A stretch of DNA of 64,000 bases, taken from positions 1-64,000 of the forward strand of contig JAVYIG010006522.1 of assembly GCA_035222895.1 (NCBI GenBank), in the 5' to 3' direction. The stretch's first letter is position 1. Every line of letters begins with the position of its first letter. A program made the position numbers and the translations under genes. Shown here piece by piece: positions 46,201-55,214 of this stretch. The notes beneath the pieces were generated by a model. It was not told the DNA's origin. It saw only the letters and a list, made by a program, of their open reading frames with translations, and did no database searches. This DNA comes from Strongylocentrotus droebachiensis (taxonomy: Eukaryota; Echinodermata; Echinoidea; Camarodonta; Strongylocentrotidae).

Positions 46201-48528
46201 GCCCTTGCCCATTTGACTGCCTAACCACCCGCCTGATACCTTTTGTTTATGTTTGCTTGGTTTTAATAGGAGATTTAGTCAGTTTCTTGTTGCATCAAGT
46301 TTTGATTGGTTATGAATTGCATTGAAGGCTTTTGTTTTTGTTCATATCATGCATGAGTGTTTATGGATGTTCAATGTTTGCATCATTCAATTTCATTTTT
46401 TAGTAATTTAAATTCCAGCATCATTTCAATTTTTTTAGTCAGACCTTTTTTCCCCCAGAGGGGGACATCAGGGATGGGGGAGGGGGGGGGGGGGGGTGAT
46501 TTGGATGAACAAATCTGCAATGTGAAGGAAACATAGTGGGTGCTGTAACCTAGGATACGTGGTATGAGATATCTTCAGGGAAGAGAGACCCAAACTTTCA
46601 ATAAATAGAAAGAGCCCATAACCTGAAAGAAGTGGTTGCTTTAATAGACATCTGACACATGATGAAGGAAAAAGCATAAATTGGCAGCTAGCTAACTTTC
46701 GAATATTATTCATGATTAGGATACATTTTCTTTTTGCATAATATGAATTTAAGTTACATAAATGATGTAACATAAATACCGGTATATCTAATTTTGAACT
46801 AGCCAATCAGTTGGGAAGTGTTCTTTTATATGCATGCCTAACAACCCAATTTATCTCTTATTTTTATCACAAGGATTGTACTTAGAATATACTAACCAAT
46901 AATAGCACTGCTCCCCCTCCCCCTAAAATACTAATTGTTAGTTTGGGGTGTTTCTTTTTATGAGTTCCTAAATTTTGCTGTTGCTGTGTTACATACAGCA
47001 CCTGTATTTGAAAATCGATTTACAAGAGCTATTCATCAATTATTGAGTAGAATGGAATACTGCCATTGATGTGTGATTTGTTTTCCTTTTCTTGTATACC
47101 CTGTTAAATTTGTATGAATAGCATTGTATTCCTTTTGAATATTGAAGGCAAATAATATTTTAGAGTTTTGTTTAATCCCACCCTAGCGTAGCGTGTTTAA
47201 AAAAAAAAAAAAAAAAAAGTCCTTCCTCCCTATATCTGTGTTAACCTAATGGCAACCATTATTCATAACAAAACAGGATAACCTTGAAACCAATAGTTCT
47301 GCTTTAAATACAAAGCATTCATAGAAGCTATGCACATTCTCAACCCTATTGTGTAGTTGCACCAACAATACATCTTTTTAAAGAGTTAATTGCATTAATA
47401 TTTGTCAATATGATATTTTATGAATACCTTTCTAAATGTTATGGATTTAGAACTCTAAAAGCAATACAAATGTATACCTTTATATGTATATTTTTATGGC
47501 ATCAATGTTTTGTTTGTATTAATTTTACCATTTTTTCTTAACATGCATATTCTTGCTGCATATTGTCTGGCATTTATGTATGCTGAATGTTACTTATTTA
47601 TTTGCATGGTAATTCTAGTTTAAATTGATAACATTGGACTGTGCATATGACTTGTGACTTTCATAATTGTATTTATTCAATAATTACCATATTACATATA
47701 GTTACATTTACCGGTATATAAATATATATATATATATATATATAGGTGACCCGACATGTGCTCCAAGGTTTATTTTGTCAAAAATATATAATTGAGGTTA
47801 GAGTTGCAATAGGGTTTTAGGTTAGGTTTACCTACATTTTATCAGTCATGTTAACTTGCATGCAACCTACCGGTATGTCAATAATTGGTTATGGCTTTTC
47901 TAAAGTTAAACATGTCTAAACAGGTGACCCAACGTATACTCCCAAGTTTTATTTTGTCATAAATATACACTGAACAGTGGGGGTTAGAGTTGTAATAGGG
48001 TTTTAGTTAAGAATTTGGTTAGTGCAGGAAATTGACAGGAGTTTTTGTCATACAATCATCAAAATACCTGTAGTAAACTACAGGTATTCATTTTAAGGTT
48101 TATGAAAACCGATTACTCAAAAGGTAAAAGTGAAAGATAACAGAAGTATCAGGAAAATTAATAAAAGTGATAGCCATGAAGTTAATTTTTCTTTTATTAA
48201 ATCTAACATGATTGTAAAATAAATAATTAAATTATAAGTAGATTACAGCAGTAATAATTGTCACTAATGGTATTGAAAAAATAAAAAATAATGATCACAT
48301 AAATATAGTTGAAGAAAAAAAATCATGGGTATTTGCTGGTATGTTAAAAGCCAAATCTGATGATTAGCACAATTATAATAACCATTTTAGATAATTATGT
48401 ATTATATTTCATGTATCTCTTCATTTCCTCCTGCAGTGTTAAAGGTGCGACTCAACCGCCCAGCACGGTCTATGGAACCCCCAGCACCCACAAGCAAGAC
48501 AGGCGCCCCCGAACCAGTGATGGTGTAA
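16683..48528 (+). CDS. NDRG: NDRG-family protein (N-myc downstream regulated, NDRG2/3-like)
   Basis: Alpha/beta-hydrolase-fold protein of the NDRG family, cytosolic, linked in animals to stress response, differentiation and trafficking; no enzyme activity is established. Exons: 16683-16702 (candidate), 26881-27121, 30151-30250, 35644-35764, 36624-36686, 37202-37262, 37704-37790, 38923-39000, 39822-39925, 40483-40600, 41406-41541, 48437-48528. They total 1221 bases, 406 residues, in frame throughout. Family motifs: PAILTYHDLGLN, FCVYHINAPGQEQGA, YPDMDHLAETL, FIGFGVGSGANILTRF, EALILVNC, WHYFGK, SLFVNSYIRRTDL, HSMLIVGANSPH, MSDCGGMILEEQPAKLAEC and FLQGQGY. At the nucleophile elbow (GVGSG) the central residue is glycine, so the catalytic serine is absent as in other NDRGs. 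The long N-terminus repeats MSYSKLD and MSYAKLE. The first exon and the C-terminal tail are the least certain parts. Without exon 1, an ATG at 26900 gives 393 residues. Confidence 0.93.
16917..18373. mobile_element. TTAA-flanked TIR element, 1457 bp
   Basis: TTAA at 16913-16916 and 18374-18377 flank perfect 15-bp inverted ends, AGTTGATACTCTAAG and CTTAGAGTATCAACT. TTAA target duplication is typical of piggyBac and Kolobok transposons. No transposase was recognised; the internal open frames lack known motifs. Carries a CRE palindrome. Confidence 0.8.
17107..17114. promoter_or_regulatory. CRE-like palindrome TGACGTCA
   Basis: CCGTGACGTCACGAACG contains the full cAMP-response element octamer, inside the TTAA element. 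Binding is not shown. Confidence 0.4.
18378..21445. other. NDRG upstream or intronic DNA, no gene seen
   Basis: About 3 kb without coding signal. Contains a poly-G run at 19213-19229 and scattered TACATGTA motifs. Short open frames lack recognisable domains. Confidence 0.6.
21599..21724 (+). repeat. Poly-G runs, longest near 28 bases
   Basis: G runs at 21600-21612, 21650-21657 and 21696-21724, around GGGGCGGATCCAGGATTT. These are potential quadruplex formers and likely assembly trouble spots. Confidence 0.9.
21955..22860 (+). repeat. Tandem array A, unit 108-129 bp, 8 copies
   Basis: Each unit holds a CCGCGCAAAGCGCGGAAGCT palindromic block, then CATTAAATCATTAGAGAAAG, GACGATTCGTTGTACCG and a C-rich spacer. 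GGAAGC recurs at about 21981, 22089, 22204, 22333, 22448, 22567, 22677 and 22790. Confidence 0.93.
22990..23580 (+). repeat. Tandem array B, unit about 185-210 bp, 3 copies
   Basis: Units contain ATTACGGTCAGATGAACATA and TTTTTATACC, then GGGGCAGAGCCCCC-type palindromes and CTCAGGGGTTTAAGGC. Repeat starts near 22993, 23149, 23333 and 23543. Confidence 0.88.
23698..24005 (+). repeat. Tandem array A' (diverged units of array A)
   Basis: Three units with GAAAGAAGACGATTCGT and GCGGAAGCT as in array A, separated from it by array B. Confidence 0.85.
24215..25285 (+). repeat. Tandem array C, unit about 46 bp, some 22-24 copies
   Basis: Unit: TTGTTTTTAGAGCTCCGGAG then GGGCAACAAAACCTTGCCGA and CTATTA. 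The left units are more diverged (GGCAATTAAGTCCCGCC). A variant ending CCTTCCGGTAATT recurs five times. It can be read through in more than one frame, but is not coding. Confidence 0.95.
25454..26880. other. Non-coding DNA before NDRG exon 2
   Basis: Contains the AAT-rich interspersed repeat below, then AT-rich DNA and a polypyrimidine-rich acceptor region ending caattttcag at 26880. Confidence 0.6.
25628..26060 (+). repeat. (AAT)n-headed interspersed repeat
   Basis: (AAT)n at 25629-25657, then TTACATTTATAGAGCGCTTT and CTAAGCGCACAGGTGG. The AAT run next to ATTTATAGAGCGC resembles the reverse complement of 58979-59030, so they may be one family. The right boundary is uncertain. Confidence 0.5.
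26881..27121 (+). CDS. NDRG: NDRG exon 2
   Basis: Acceptor tttcag, donor gtatgc. Contains the ATG at 26900, MSYSKLDADEGEMDPVND and MSYAKLEDGGGEEGG, then SFDGFEDPSQPLLLSGNN. It is low in conservation, Gly/Glu-rich and probably disordered. Confidence 0.88.
27373..27558. mobile_element. Fold-back MITE, GTTTCACAAA family, copy 1
   Basis: Left GTTTCACAAAAACTAAGATT and GACTTTAAG mirror right AACTTAGAGCCGATCTTAAT and CTTTGTGAAAC. Shares GAGCAAACAGTG and the TIRs with the element at 49066. Confidence 0.75.
29157..29555 (+). repeat. GA-rich low-complexity block with poly-G
   Basis: Purine-rich repeats (GAGA, GAAAGAAA) with a run of about 18 G at 29501-29517. The phrase GGGAAGGGCAGGGAATGAAAG recurs at 29137 and 29367, so it was partly duplicated. 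Confidence 0.9.
30151..30250 (+). CDS. NDRG: NDRG exon 3
   Basis: Acceptor attcag, donor gtaagt. LDFVETEWGNILVAIQGD then PAILTYHDLGLN; phase 1 end. Confidence 0.95.
30420..30958. mobile_element. TTAA-flanked MITE, 539 bp
   Basis: TTAA at 30416-30419 and 30959-30962 flank AGTGACTTGGTAACATCGTT and its near inverse AACAATGTTACCAAGTCCCT. No coding. Like the 16917 element, its ends begin AGT. Confidence 0.78.
32531..32571 (+). repeat. (GAT)n microsatellite
   Basis: About 13 GAT units inside the nested element. Confidence 0.95.
32921..33262 (+). pseudogene. BED-type zinc-finger transposase fragment, broken
   Basis: One frame reads FSGDYTKKWSCIVPSKRNTN, an in-frame TGA at 33032-33034, then CTHCSSDFGIGHGGSNDIQV and HLKSVKHR, with C-x2-C and H-x4-5-H spacing of a BED finger. 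A conserved-looking SHDIAQFFV and VTNAEVKFTQFLIEHNIAFS follow, as in hAT-related proteins. The catalytic core is missing, so it is a relic. Confidence 0.7.
34380..34830. repeat. C-rich and G-rich tip of the fold-back
   Basis: Repeated ACAATTACCCCC and GGACAATTA on the left of the tip and GGGGTAATTGTCC on the right, with C runs at 34390-34406 and 34484-34494 and a G run near 34776-34789. These sequences can pair into a hairpin or form quadruplexes. Confidence 0.85.
35644..35764 (+). CDS. NDRG: NDRG exon 4
   Basis: Acceptor acattag, donor gtatgt. FFNFPDMQPILKHFCVYHIN then APGQEQGAAQLPE. Confidence 0.95.
35806..35990 (-). mobile_element. Possible LINE 3' UTR fragment
   Basis: Read on the - strand it ends AATGAATAAACCAGTTCAAT then CAATCAAT, like the short-repeat tail of a non-LTR element. 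No coding part is present; weak call. Confidence 0.3.
36624..36686 (+). CDS. NDRG: NDRG exon 5
   Basis: Acceptor tttcag, donor gttagt. FEYPDMDHLAETLISVLNHF. Phase 2 at both ends. Confidence 0.94.
36698..36748 (+). repeat. (TA)n followed by poly-T
   Basis: TA run then about 15 T, starting only 12 bases past the NDRG exon 5 donor. Confidence 0.95.
37202..37262 (+). CDS. NDRG: NDRG exon 6 (nucleophile elbow)
   Basis: Acceptor ttgcag, donor gtaagc. LKKFIGFGVGSGANILTRFE, with glycine instead of serine at the nucleophile position. Confidence 0.95.
37704..37790 (+). CDS. NDRG: NDRG exon 7
   Basis: Acceptor cttcag, donor gtatta. LAHPEYIEALILVNCVSTQS then WTEWMQQK; 87 bases, phase 0. Confidence 0.95.
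37796..37985. mobile_element. MITE, AAACCTG family, copy 2
   Basis: ATCAAACCTACTTTAATGACC at the left and GGTGGTCTTTATAGACAGGTTT near the right mirror each other, as in the copies at 3592 and 39602. It starts about 6 bases past the NDRG exon 7 donor. Confidence 0.7.
38923..39000 (+). CDS. NDRG: NDRG exon 8
   Basis: Acceptor ttgcag, donor gtatgt. LSAYYLRKNGMTNYTQEYLL then WHYFGK. Confidence 0.94.
39602..39772. mobile_element. MITE, ACAGTCAAACCTG family, copy 3
   Basis: ACAGTCAAACCTGCTTTAG on the left, TAGACAGGTTCGACTATA on the right. CTCATTGAAACATGTACTAA and CTGTCTACAAAGACCAC are shared with the copy at 37796. Confidence 0.75.
39822..39925 (+). CDS. NDRG: NDRG exon 9
   Basis: Acceptor acacag, donor gtaaga. 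TMETHHELVALFRENLAKNV and FNLSLFVNSYI. Confidence 0.94.
40483..40600 (+). CDS. NDRG: NDRG exon 10
   Basis: Acceptor cacacag, donor gtaagc. RTDLNIRRELDPFKQKGLRG, then HSMLIVGANSPHVNDS. Confidence 0.95.
41406..41541 (+). CDS. NDRG: NDRG exon 11
   Basis: Acceptor gccag, donor gtgagt. VEMNARMDPALSQWMKMSDC, GGMILEEQPAKLAEC and FLQGQGY; phase 1 end. Confidence 0.95.
41588..41733. mobile_element. Small fold-back MITE
   Basis: GGCGTTTCACAAAACTTGTC and CATCAGTGACAAAT at the left mirror TTTGTCACTGATTTTAGCC and GGCTTTGTAAAACTGGTCCC at the right. Confidence 0.65.
41735..41995 (+). repeat. About 96-bp tandem repeat, 2.7 copies
   Basis: Unit holds GTGGTACGCTAAGCTCTCTG, TCTTTGTCTACAAACTGACT and GAAAACCTATATGGGAAGATG, then TGAGTCAGTCC. 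A further fragment (CATATGGGAAGATGTGA) is at 41558. One frame reads WYAKLSVFVYKLTLTEYENL before a donor-like ATGTGAGT. Confidence 0.85.
42474..42779. mobile_element. Fold-back MITE, GTTTCACAAA family, copy 2
   Basis: GGGTGTTTCGCAAAAATCCT with AAGTTGCACTT at the left, AGGATCTTTGTGAAACACCC at the right; TIRs about 50 bp. Confidence 0.8.
43141..44154. mobile_element. TIR element of 1014 bp, CAGGGTTCTTG ends
   Basis: ATAGC at 43136-43140 and 44155-44159 is a 5-bp target duplication. CAGGGTTCTTGTTAAT and ATTAACAAGAACCCTG are perfect inverted ends. Inside are AACCGGCTATT and GTAGCCGGCTG blocks, a run of about 30 A, a short coding-like piece (43246-43341, reading STLDILGLDEDLLSQSSDSE) and GC-rich palindromes at 44000-44075. 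Non-autonomous, hAT-like by ends. Confidence 0.82.
44000..44075. repeat. GC-rich hairpin cluster
   Basis: GCGCTTCGCGC, GTGCGCTTCGCGCAC and GTGCGCTACGCGCAC are successive perfect palindromes separated by TCGTGAT and ATGGTGAT. They stand out in an AT-rich region. Confidence 0.85.
45686..45875 (+). mobile_element. tRNA-Thr-derived SINE, copy 1
   Basis: ATGGCTCAATGGTAGAGC (A box), GGTCTTGTAATC (anticodon arm like tRNA-Thr TGT) and GTTCAAACCC (B box), then a body CTAGTGCCCTTTGGTAT and CTGGTTGCTTACGTACAAGC. Shares head and body with 54174-54347. Confidence 0.88.
47714..47744 (+). repeat. (TA)n microsatellite
   Basis: About 15 TA units next to the duplicated GGTGACCC sequence. Confidence 0.95.
47745..48022 (+). 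repeat. Duplicated 100-bp unit
   Basis: AGGTGACCCGACATGTGCTC to GTTGCAATAGGGTTTTAG at 47745-47822 recurs as AGGTGACCCAACGTATACTC to GTTGTAATAGGGTTTTAG at 47923-48005. Diverged direct repeat. Confidence 0.85.
48437..48528 (+). CDS. NDRG: NDRG terminal coding exon
   Basis: Acceptor ctcctgcag. Phase-1 joining to exon 11 gives GQGYVLKVRLNRPARSMEPP and stop TAA at 48526-48528, a basic Pro/Arg-rich tail as expected after GY in NDRGs. Another frame is open to TAG at 48540-48542 and reads QPPSTVYGTPSTHKQDRRPR; it would need an unseen intervening exon. Confidence 0.65.
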
Positions 48529-50718
48529 CAGTGGTCGTCTAGAAGCAGGGTCCAATCGACACATCGGGTCATGAAAGATGCAGACAGTTGTATCAAGATC
48601 GACACATCATGTATTTTTATTCATATTACTGATTGTTTTCTGTAAAACCCGAAACTTTGTGACATGAAACCTTTGTGAATTATGGTTAAAATGGCTATTT
48701 TCACAGCAGAAACTTATGCGAATAACAGAATTTTAGCGTTACATCTATTTTGATTCAGTTATTTCACGGCATGAAACTTTCGCAAATCTGAACTGCTCAT
48801 GAAATCTGCCAGCATTTTAAGGATACAAAGGTTTCTGATTTTACATTAACATGATTCAGGAGTCTATTGATGTAACTCTATTATTTCACAGCAAGCCCAT
48901 AATGCTAGTGACTCTCCATATGGTTTCTGTCACAATGGATTGATGCCCTTATAGCTCTCATCCATTGATAAATCATTTGCTTGGAGGCAGAAGGGCATTA
49001 AATCCTATACTTTAACACAGGGTTAACATCCTTCTAGCTCCAAACAGATAATTTCATGCCTTGAATGGCGTTTTACAAAGACTAGGATCGACTTTGAATT
49101 GGACTTAACTATGGCAGACCGTCCATGCCACTGTTTGCTCTCACCATTTACTGGCGTTGGTCTCTCAAGAGACGTACAAATCATGGTCACAAATGTACTG
49201 AATTTCCTTTTTTTTTGATAATTCATTATCAAAGGAAAAAATATTATCTAAAGATCATAATGGTTATAGAGCAAACAGTGGCATGATTCCTGCCATAGTT
49301 AAGTCCAACTTAAAGTCGATCTTAGTATTTGTGAAACACTCCCCTGGTCTTATTGGCTACTGGGCATTACCGGTAGAAAGTGTGTATTACAGATACAGTG
49401 TTGTGAAAGAACCCTCTTTTTTTATTTTGCCAAAATACAGTTGCTACAGGGCGTACAGTAGAATATTAATCTTACATTTGTTTGTGTATAAGTGATGGAA
49501 CAGAAAGGGATGGGGTATTCGATGCCAATCTGTTCATAGTGATGAAATGTTAAATACTGATGAAATGTTAAATCAGGGGTCTTTGGTCACTGTCATACTT
49601 GACATCAAATGCTCCTTAGAAACAGCAAGGACGTATTTTACGATAATGATATCAGTTTCCTGATTAGTGCATGTTTCCACCATGTGCTGATCTTGAAGGT
49701 GATAAAATAGCATGGATGGACAATTAACTGACATATGCTTTTGGTAATAATATGAAATTGTTTACATGTACTTCACAGACTGCTATGATGAGCTAAATTC
49801 TTCAATGGTGCTTAAATTGAAAGTTAATCGTTGAATATTTTAGTCATCTAGGTATCATTTAATATGAAGTCACCCTTCCGAAAAAAGAAGGAAAAAAGAA
49901 AATCAATTTTACAGTGTGCATCTATATAGGGTAATGACATTATGCATGATGAAACACAAATGCTTGGAAATGGACAAATATCATTTTACAGTGCAAATAA
50001 ATAATTGCCTCGGTGGAAGCATTTTGTTTTAATATAAATATGGAATCATGAATGATACATTAGTGATGAAATGAAGAAAAGACAATCTAAGTTAATAGAG
50101 TTAATACCTAGGCTATAATGCATATTTACTAAACATAAAAATGATCTTTAACATCAAGCTTCTACAAATACTAAATAGTTTGAAACATTTCTCGCATAGT
50201 TCTTGTCAGTTAGGTAAAGTTAAATTAGATCCTAATTGCAGATTGATTAGGGTAAAGGAGGCTAATTACTTTTGATTTCTAAACCAGTATTCAGAGTGTA
50301 ACTAATGTGTCAACCCAAATAGTGCTCTCTTAATATCATTCTGTCTTTCCTTTTTATTCCTTTTTCTTTTTCATCTTATTATCTTTCTGAATGTCTACAC
50401 AATTCAGCCATAAAATAAATTGCAAAATTAGATAAATTTACTAATGAAAAATTCAATAATTGTCAAAAGTTGTGTAATTATTGGAGCTCTCATCATATTA
50501 TGTGAATGTGAACATTTATACTATTAGTTGTCTGACATGTTGTTTGTGTAAATTCAAATGAGTTATTTCTTCTCTTTCTACTTGTTGTATGTACCAAATA
50601 TATGTAGTTATGTAATGTTTGTCTGAAATTCATGTTTTGTAAAATGAATGGAAATGAAACTTGGCATTGTTGTTTTGTTTTTTCTTTTTCAAAACCTTAT
50701 AATCTATTGTGCTGTTCA
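48529..50718 (+). other. NDRG: Probable NDRG 3' UTR
   Basis: About 2.2 kb, AT-rich, non-coding, with a fold-back MITE inside. Ends at the polyA signal at 50719. Confidence 0.45.
49066..49347. mobile_element. Fold-back MITE, GTTTCACAAA family, copy 3
   Basis: GCGTTTTACAAAGACTAGGA and GACTTTGAATTGGACTTAAC on the left, GTTAAGTCCAACTTAAAGTC and TATTTGTGAAACAC on the right, with inverted GAGCAAACAGTGGCATG and CCATGCCACTGTTTGCTC inside. Confidence 0.85.
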
Positions 50719-50724
50719 AATAAA
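50719..50724 (+). terminator. NDRG: Candidate NDRG polyadenylation signal
   Basis: AATAAA followed 20-40 bases later by GTTCTTGTGTTTGTGCGTTT, a good GU-rich downstream element. Confidence 0.5.
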
Positions 50725-50769
50725 TAGAAGTGTATTTGTTAACATGTTCTTGTGTTTGTGCGTTTAGGG

Positions 50770-53700
50770 TGCACTGGAAAGGTTTACAAAAAATTAAATA
50801 TATGCGAGTCACAGGGGAGTGTGAAAGAATTCATGTTTACCAAAATGTAGTTTAGCAAATGGAAGAAGCAGAATTTGAAACCAAAGCTGATATGATATGT
50901 GATCTCTGCTCAAGTTTTGTTGCGATTCTGACACTTGTTTCTTTAATGTGTTAAAAAAAAAAGGTTTTAAAGAAGAACTTCCCCTGTGTGTGCTTAAACA
51001 AGTTGAACATGTAATTAAATGTAATTAAATCCATTATGAAATCTGTAAATAACCAAATCCTCAATCTGATTGCCAGTATGATTATTTGTATATATTGATT
51101 ATGGTATGGTTTATATACAGCTTTCTTTACTTGATAATGCAGATGTGATGATTTAATGATTTATCCTTTTTTTTTGTTCTCCTTTTTTCATATTGTTGTC
51201 ATCTTTTTCATATTTCCCCCCAGGACAGTTGCGTGTTCTTTCTCTTTGCAATTATACTCAAATTGGCAGACATTGTATTCATATACTGCTATTCAAGCTC
51301 ACATTGCGCAGTGTACCTTGTATCAGCACACGATATATAAATCTATTTATATCACCATTCTCACATAAACTTTTGTATTCCACCTAATCACGTCAGACAC
51401 GTAGTGCTATTAAGTGAAGTGCTTGCATACATGTATATCTTATCTATGACAGCAGGATATATATGAAGTATTCAAGTATGAATAATCATGTCTTGATCTG
51501 GTTCATATTGATATAAAATGTGATAATAGTAATTTACTTCTCCTTTCCCTTGTAGCTATCATGCATCCCTTTCTATTACTACGAGTGCACGGTAATACAA
51601 ATTTGCCCTTGAGTAGTAGTCTGTATAAGTGTGTTTATAATATTTGGACTTGGTGCATTTCAATGGCAGTAATCAACCTATTTCAAAAAACAAGCAGAAA
51701 AAAATAGATTCAGTATTTAAAATAACATCATCTGTATGTGTCAGTTTGAAATGAAATTGTGGATATGCCTACATATCGTGTATTATACAATTCCAAGCAG
51801 GATCATTATATTTGTATTAAACATTGGAGTGCTTGTATGACTTGTACAAATGGAGATATATTTACTATGTAGTGTACCCCATATGACCTTTGAGCTGTGT
51901 ATTTACATGACTATCATGATGTATACTGAATGGCCCATTGCGTGGAGAGGCATGCATATTTGTGATCCAAACAGGATTGTTTGGTGTAAATTCTATAAAA
52001 AGATATTTTCCACCCCAAAAAAAGATTTATGCATTTATATGATGAACTGTGAGCAGCATAATCATGAATGTATGTGTGTATGTACATTAGAGACTGTAGC
52101 ATGTACATGGCGGTAGATTTCACAGGTTATGAAAACAATCCATTCCCATCTCTAACACACTTTAGTGATTATTAGTAGACTTTGTGCTGGTGGAAATTCC
52201 ATCCTTATGTCCAAAAAAGTTTAAGCGAGATAACCTAGTTTCCATGAAATCTGTCTTTATAGAAACTGTCAAAAACATACCATACCTGCAAATAATGAAC
52301 CTGTAATTTAAGAAATCTGTAATGACATTTTAATCACCATTGTTTGATATCCATACCTTATAATGGGATGAAAAATGTGACTCGCATTATTGATTGTAAA
52401 GTTATTAAGATATCAAATTGTCACGAAGATGCAAAATGAGTATGTCAGTATGCACTTAGAGAGAGATTGAAAAATATTATAGAAAACAAGCAATATGTGA
52501 TATTGAAATAGAGGATATATATATGTATATGATTAAATGTTCAATATTTCATTCAATCCTGCCTGATTTTAGTTTTCTTTCTAGTGAATAGTTGTGAGTG
52601 TAGTGAAGTGCCATCTGTAAAGATGTGGGACATTGTGGCTCTCCAGTTTAGGTGTCTTTTTTATCATTTATTTATATTATTGTTAGTACCCTTATGCAGT
52701 GGAACTTGATAAAAATGTTTTTCCATTTCTCATCTTTAGCACTATAAGGTTTGCATATTGCCTCTATGGGCAAGGATCTTGAAACCAAGTTCGCCTGCAT
52801 GCATTTTTTAGACCCACATTTGATGGAATAGCCACAAAATTTGAGACTTTTGAGGTTTTGAGAAACTTGCCCAAGGTCGCAACATAAAACATGCATATAC
52901 TCTGTGGAAAGGTTTACAGAACAAACTAAGACTGAACACATCAGATTCAAACTAGAAATCTCTTTATTCATCATCTCCAAATAAAAAAGCCAAAACACCC
53001 TGCGGAACAACTTCAGGCAGAAACTGCTATTAAGTACTAAAAGAATTTCACCATAGAAGATAAATAACTCATAAGTGCACTAAAAAGCAGGAGGAGAAGG
53101 AACATGAGTTGATTACAATCTGCCAACAAAAACATAAAATATGATTCTCATTTCCCCTTATGAAGATAAGTACATAATCCATATGGGCTTGTGCTAGTAT
53201 GATGAAAAACTAATGTTTTTGAAATAAACATAGCTTACAACAGCAACTAGAAAATCAAACCAAAATAATCAATTTAAAAAACTTATGGATCCATAGATAT
53301 GCCGAGCTTTAAATTAAAAACAAATAATTTCAAAGACAATATGTCTAGGAAAATGTTGCAAGAAGATGACATTTGCACAATATAAAAGTTCTTTGGTTTT
53401 AAATTAACATTTATGCTTTTGCAGTAATTAATCAGAAATAATTTTACAGTATGACTGCAAAGATATCAGAAATTTAATATAATATACCTCATTGGCAAGT
53501 AAAAGGAAAAAACAATAACATTTAAGAATAACCAACCATCTTCCACATCATTTCTTGAATTTAACATGGAATTGGAAAAAGATTAAAGCTTCCTTTATAA
53601 AAAAAACAATCTTGAAACACATACAAATCATCATCATTCGAAAGGTACAGTGTATGGTACAAAATACTGGTAACAATTTGTTTTTGGAATGTCATTCTTG

Positions 53701-54170
53701 ATTCATTTTTACTAGACCTATGATATCTAGGTGTACCAATCTCTTACAAAAATAATTTGTGTACAGCTAGAATGTATAAAATCAACCTAAAACAAATTTC
53801 ACCTGGCATTCTATGGGCCAACTAAATAAAATAAAATAACAAGGCACAGAACCCGAGTCAGACTTGAGTTCCATGCGGGCTCTAATTTATGCGAGCCCGT
53901 ATGGGTGCATCGAGTAGTATACTCACAAGTCGATTTTATGTTAAATGAGAGTGTATGTAAACATGCAAAATCTCTTCACAGAAGCAATATTCAGAGCTCA
54001 TAGTTTGAACACCGTACTAAGACATGGAACTAGTAACAGACAGAGAAGGTACAAAAATGGGTGATTAAAACACTTTCACCAATACATGTAGATGGCTGAT
54101 AGCAGGACAATACAATAAATAGATAGATAGATAGATAGTGGTGGTTATTTTACCCGACAGCTAAGAAAGC
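50770..54170. other. Intergenic DNA between convergent NDRG and TMEM64
   Basis: AT-rich, no coding signal. A 112-codon - strand frame at 52672-53010 has no recognisable domain or splice support. (TAGA)n lies at 54119-54138. The TMEM64 3' UTR may begin in this stretch or nearer the gene. Confidence 0.5.
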
Positions 54171-54173
54171 AAT

Positions 54174-54347
54174 AAATGCTTGTAAGTAAGCAACCAGAAG
54201 ACCGACGGCTTTAGGTCCTCTCTAAGGGGCCGGGTTATGAGGATTAATGCTTCAATACCAAAGGGCACTAGTGCATCGACTTGGTTTCGAAACCGGGTCA
54301 CCAGATTACGAGACCAATGCTTTACCGACTGAGCTATCGCGCCTCCG
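54174..54347 (-). mobile_element. tRNA-Thr-derived SINE, copy 2
   Basis: On the - strand: GGAGGCGCGATAGCTCAGTC (A box), GGTCTCGTAATC (Thr CGT-like anticodon arm), GGTTTCGAAACC (B box), then CTAGTGCCCTTTGGTATTG and CTGGTTGCTTACTTACAAGC as in copy 1. Confidence 0.9.
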
Positions 54348-55214
54348 TATCTCAAATCAAGACTGTATAGATAGAGAAACAAATTCCTACACACTCCAAA
54401 CAAGTTGCACTTCAATAGAAAACTTCAAATAATTAATGATAAATATAAAATTGGTGGAATCATCTCTTTTCAAAATGTGGAATGTATTCAACATCTTACA
54501 TCCTGATTCAAAGTTTCTTCTGTCCAAATATGTATTCAGCTTTATAATACTGCCATTTCATTTGAAGAAAAAATAATGTTCCGATGAAGGTCAACCTGTT
54601 ACAGAAAGTAACTTCCCTTCCTCCCAAGAAAATTGAGGCTCTGAAGAAAACTTACACTTACATGCATATATTTTTTTCCTTCTAAACACCTTTCTTAAAA
54701 AATTAAGATGGCCTTTTGTCTAAATCATCTTCTGTATAGCACTGTCAGACTTTTTGTGATGATTGAGAATTGTAAACATTTACAAGAAGTCAAGCACACT
54801 AAAAATGAAGGCAGCATTTACAGAAGAGTCATAAATGTTAATCATATTAACATGAATTATCATATTTGGTTGGTTTCCCCCGACTATATTAAAGTTAAAC
54901 AAAAAACTAATCACACAGTATTTTTCATCTTCTATCATGAATATTCATAACTATCTATCCTGATATAGTACTAGTCAAATTGACAAACCAAACATAGCAG
55001 CAATATATTAGAAAACACAGAAAGTCTTATTCTTACTTACAATGACTCAATAGTTTATCAAACATTTTTATGCATTTCATGCTAAAACTTTAATACTTAA
55101 ACTTAAAATAAAATATGAAAAAGAATGTCCAATACTTGAGATAGTATTCAATAGCTGCATTGCATTGTACAATGAAGGTTTTTCTTAATCACCTACTTTT
55201 CTAAGTTGATTTTG

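Larger units (their letters stand above)
44160..48436 (+). other. NDRG: NDRG last intron, remaining part
   Basis: AT-rich, with poly-A runs at 44513-44527 and 47199-47218, a poly-G run at 46480-46497, a SINE and a duplicated 100-bp unit. A possible 21-base microexon between tatacag and gtttag (44730-44750) is not supported enough to call. Confidence 0.6.

Noticed and set aside
46468-46806. 112-codon - strand frame
   Set aside because: Begins in a poly-C region and lies in the NDRG last intron with no similarity that I recognise.
52672-53010. 112-codon - strand frame
   Set aside because: No recognisable domain, no splice or polyA context, AT-rich.
53873-53906. Hairpin GCGGGCTC ... GAGCCCGT
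   Set aside because: Real but short, single, and without context to assign a role.
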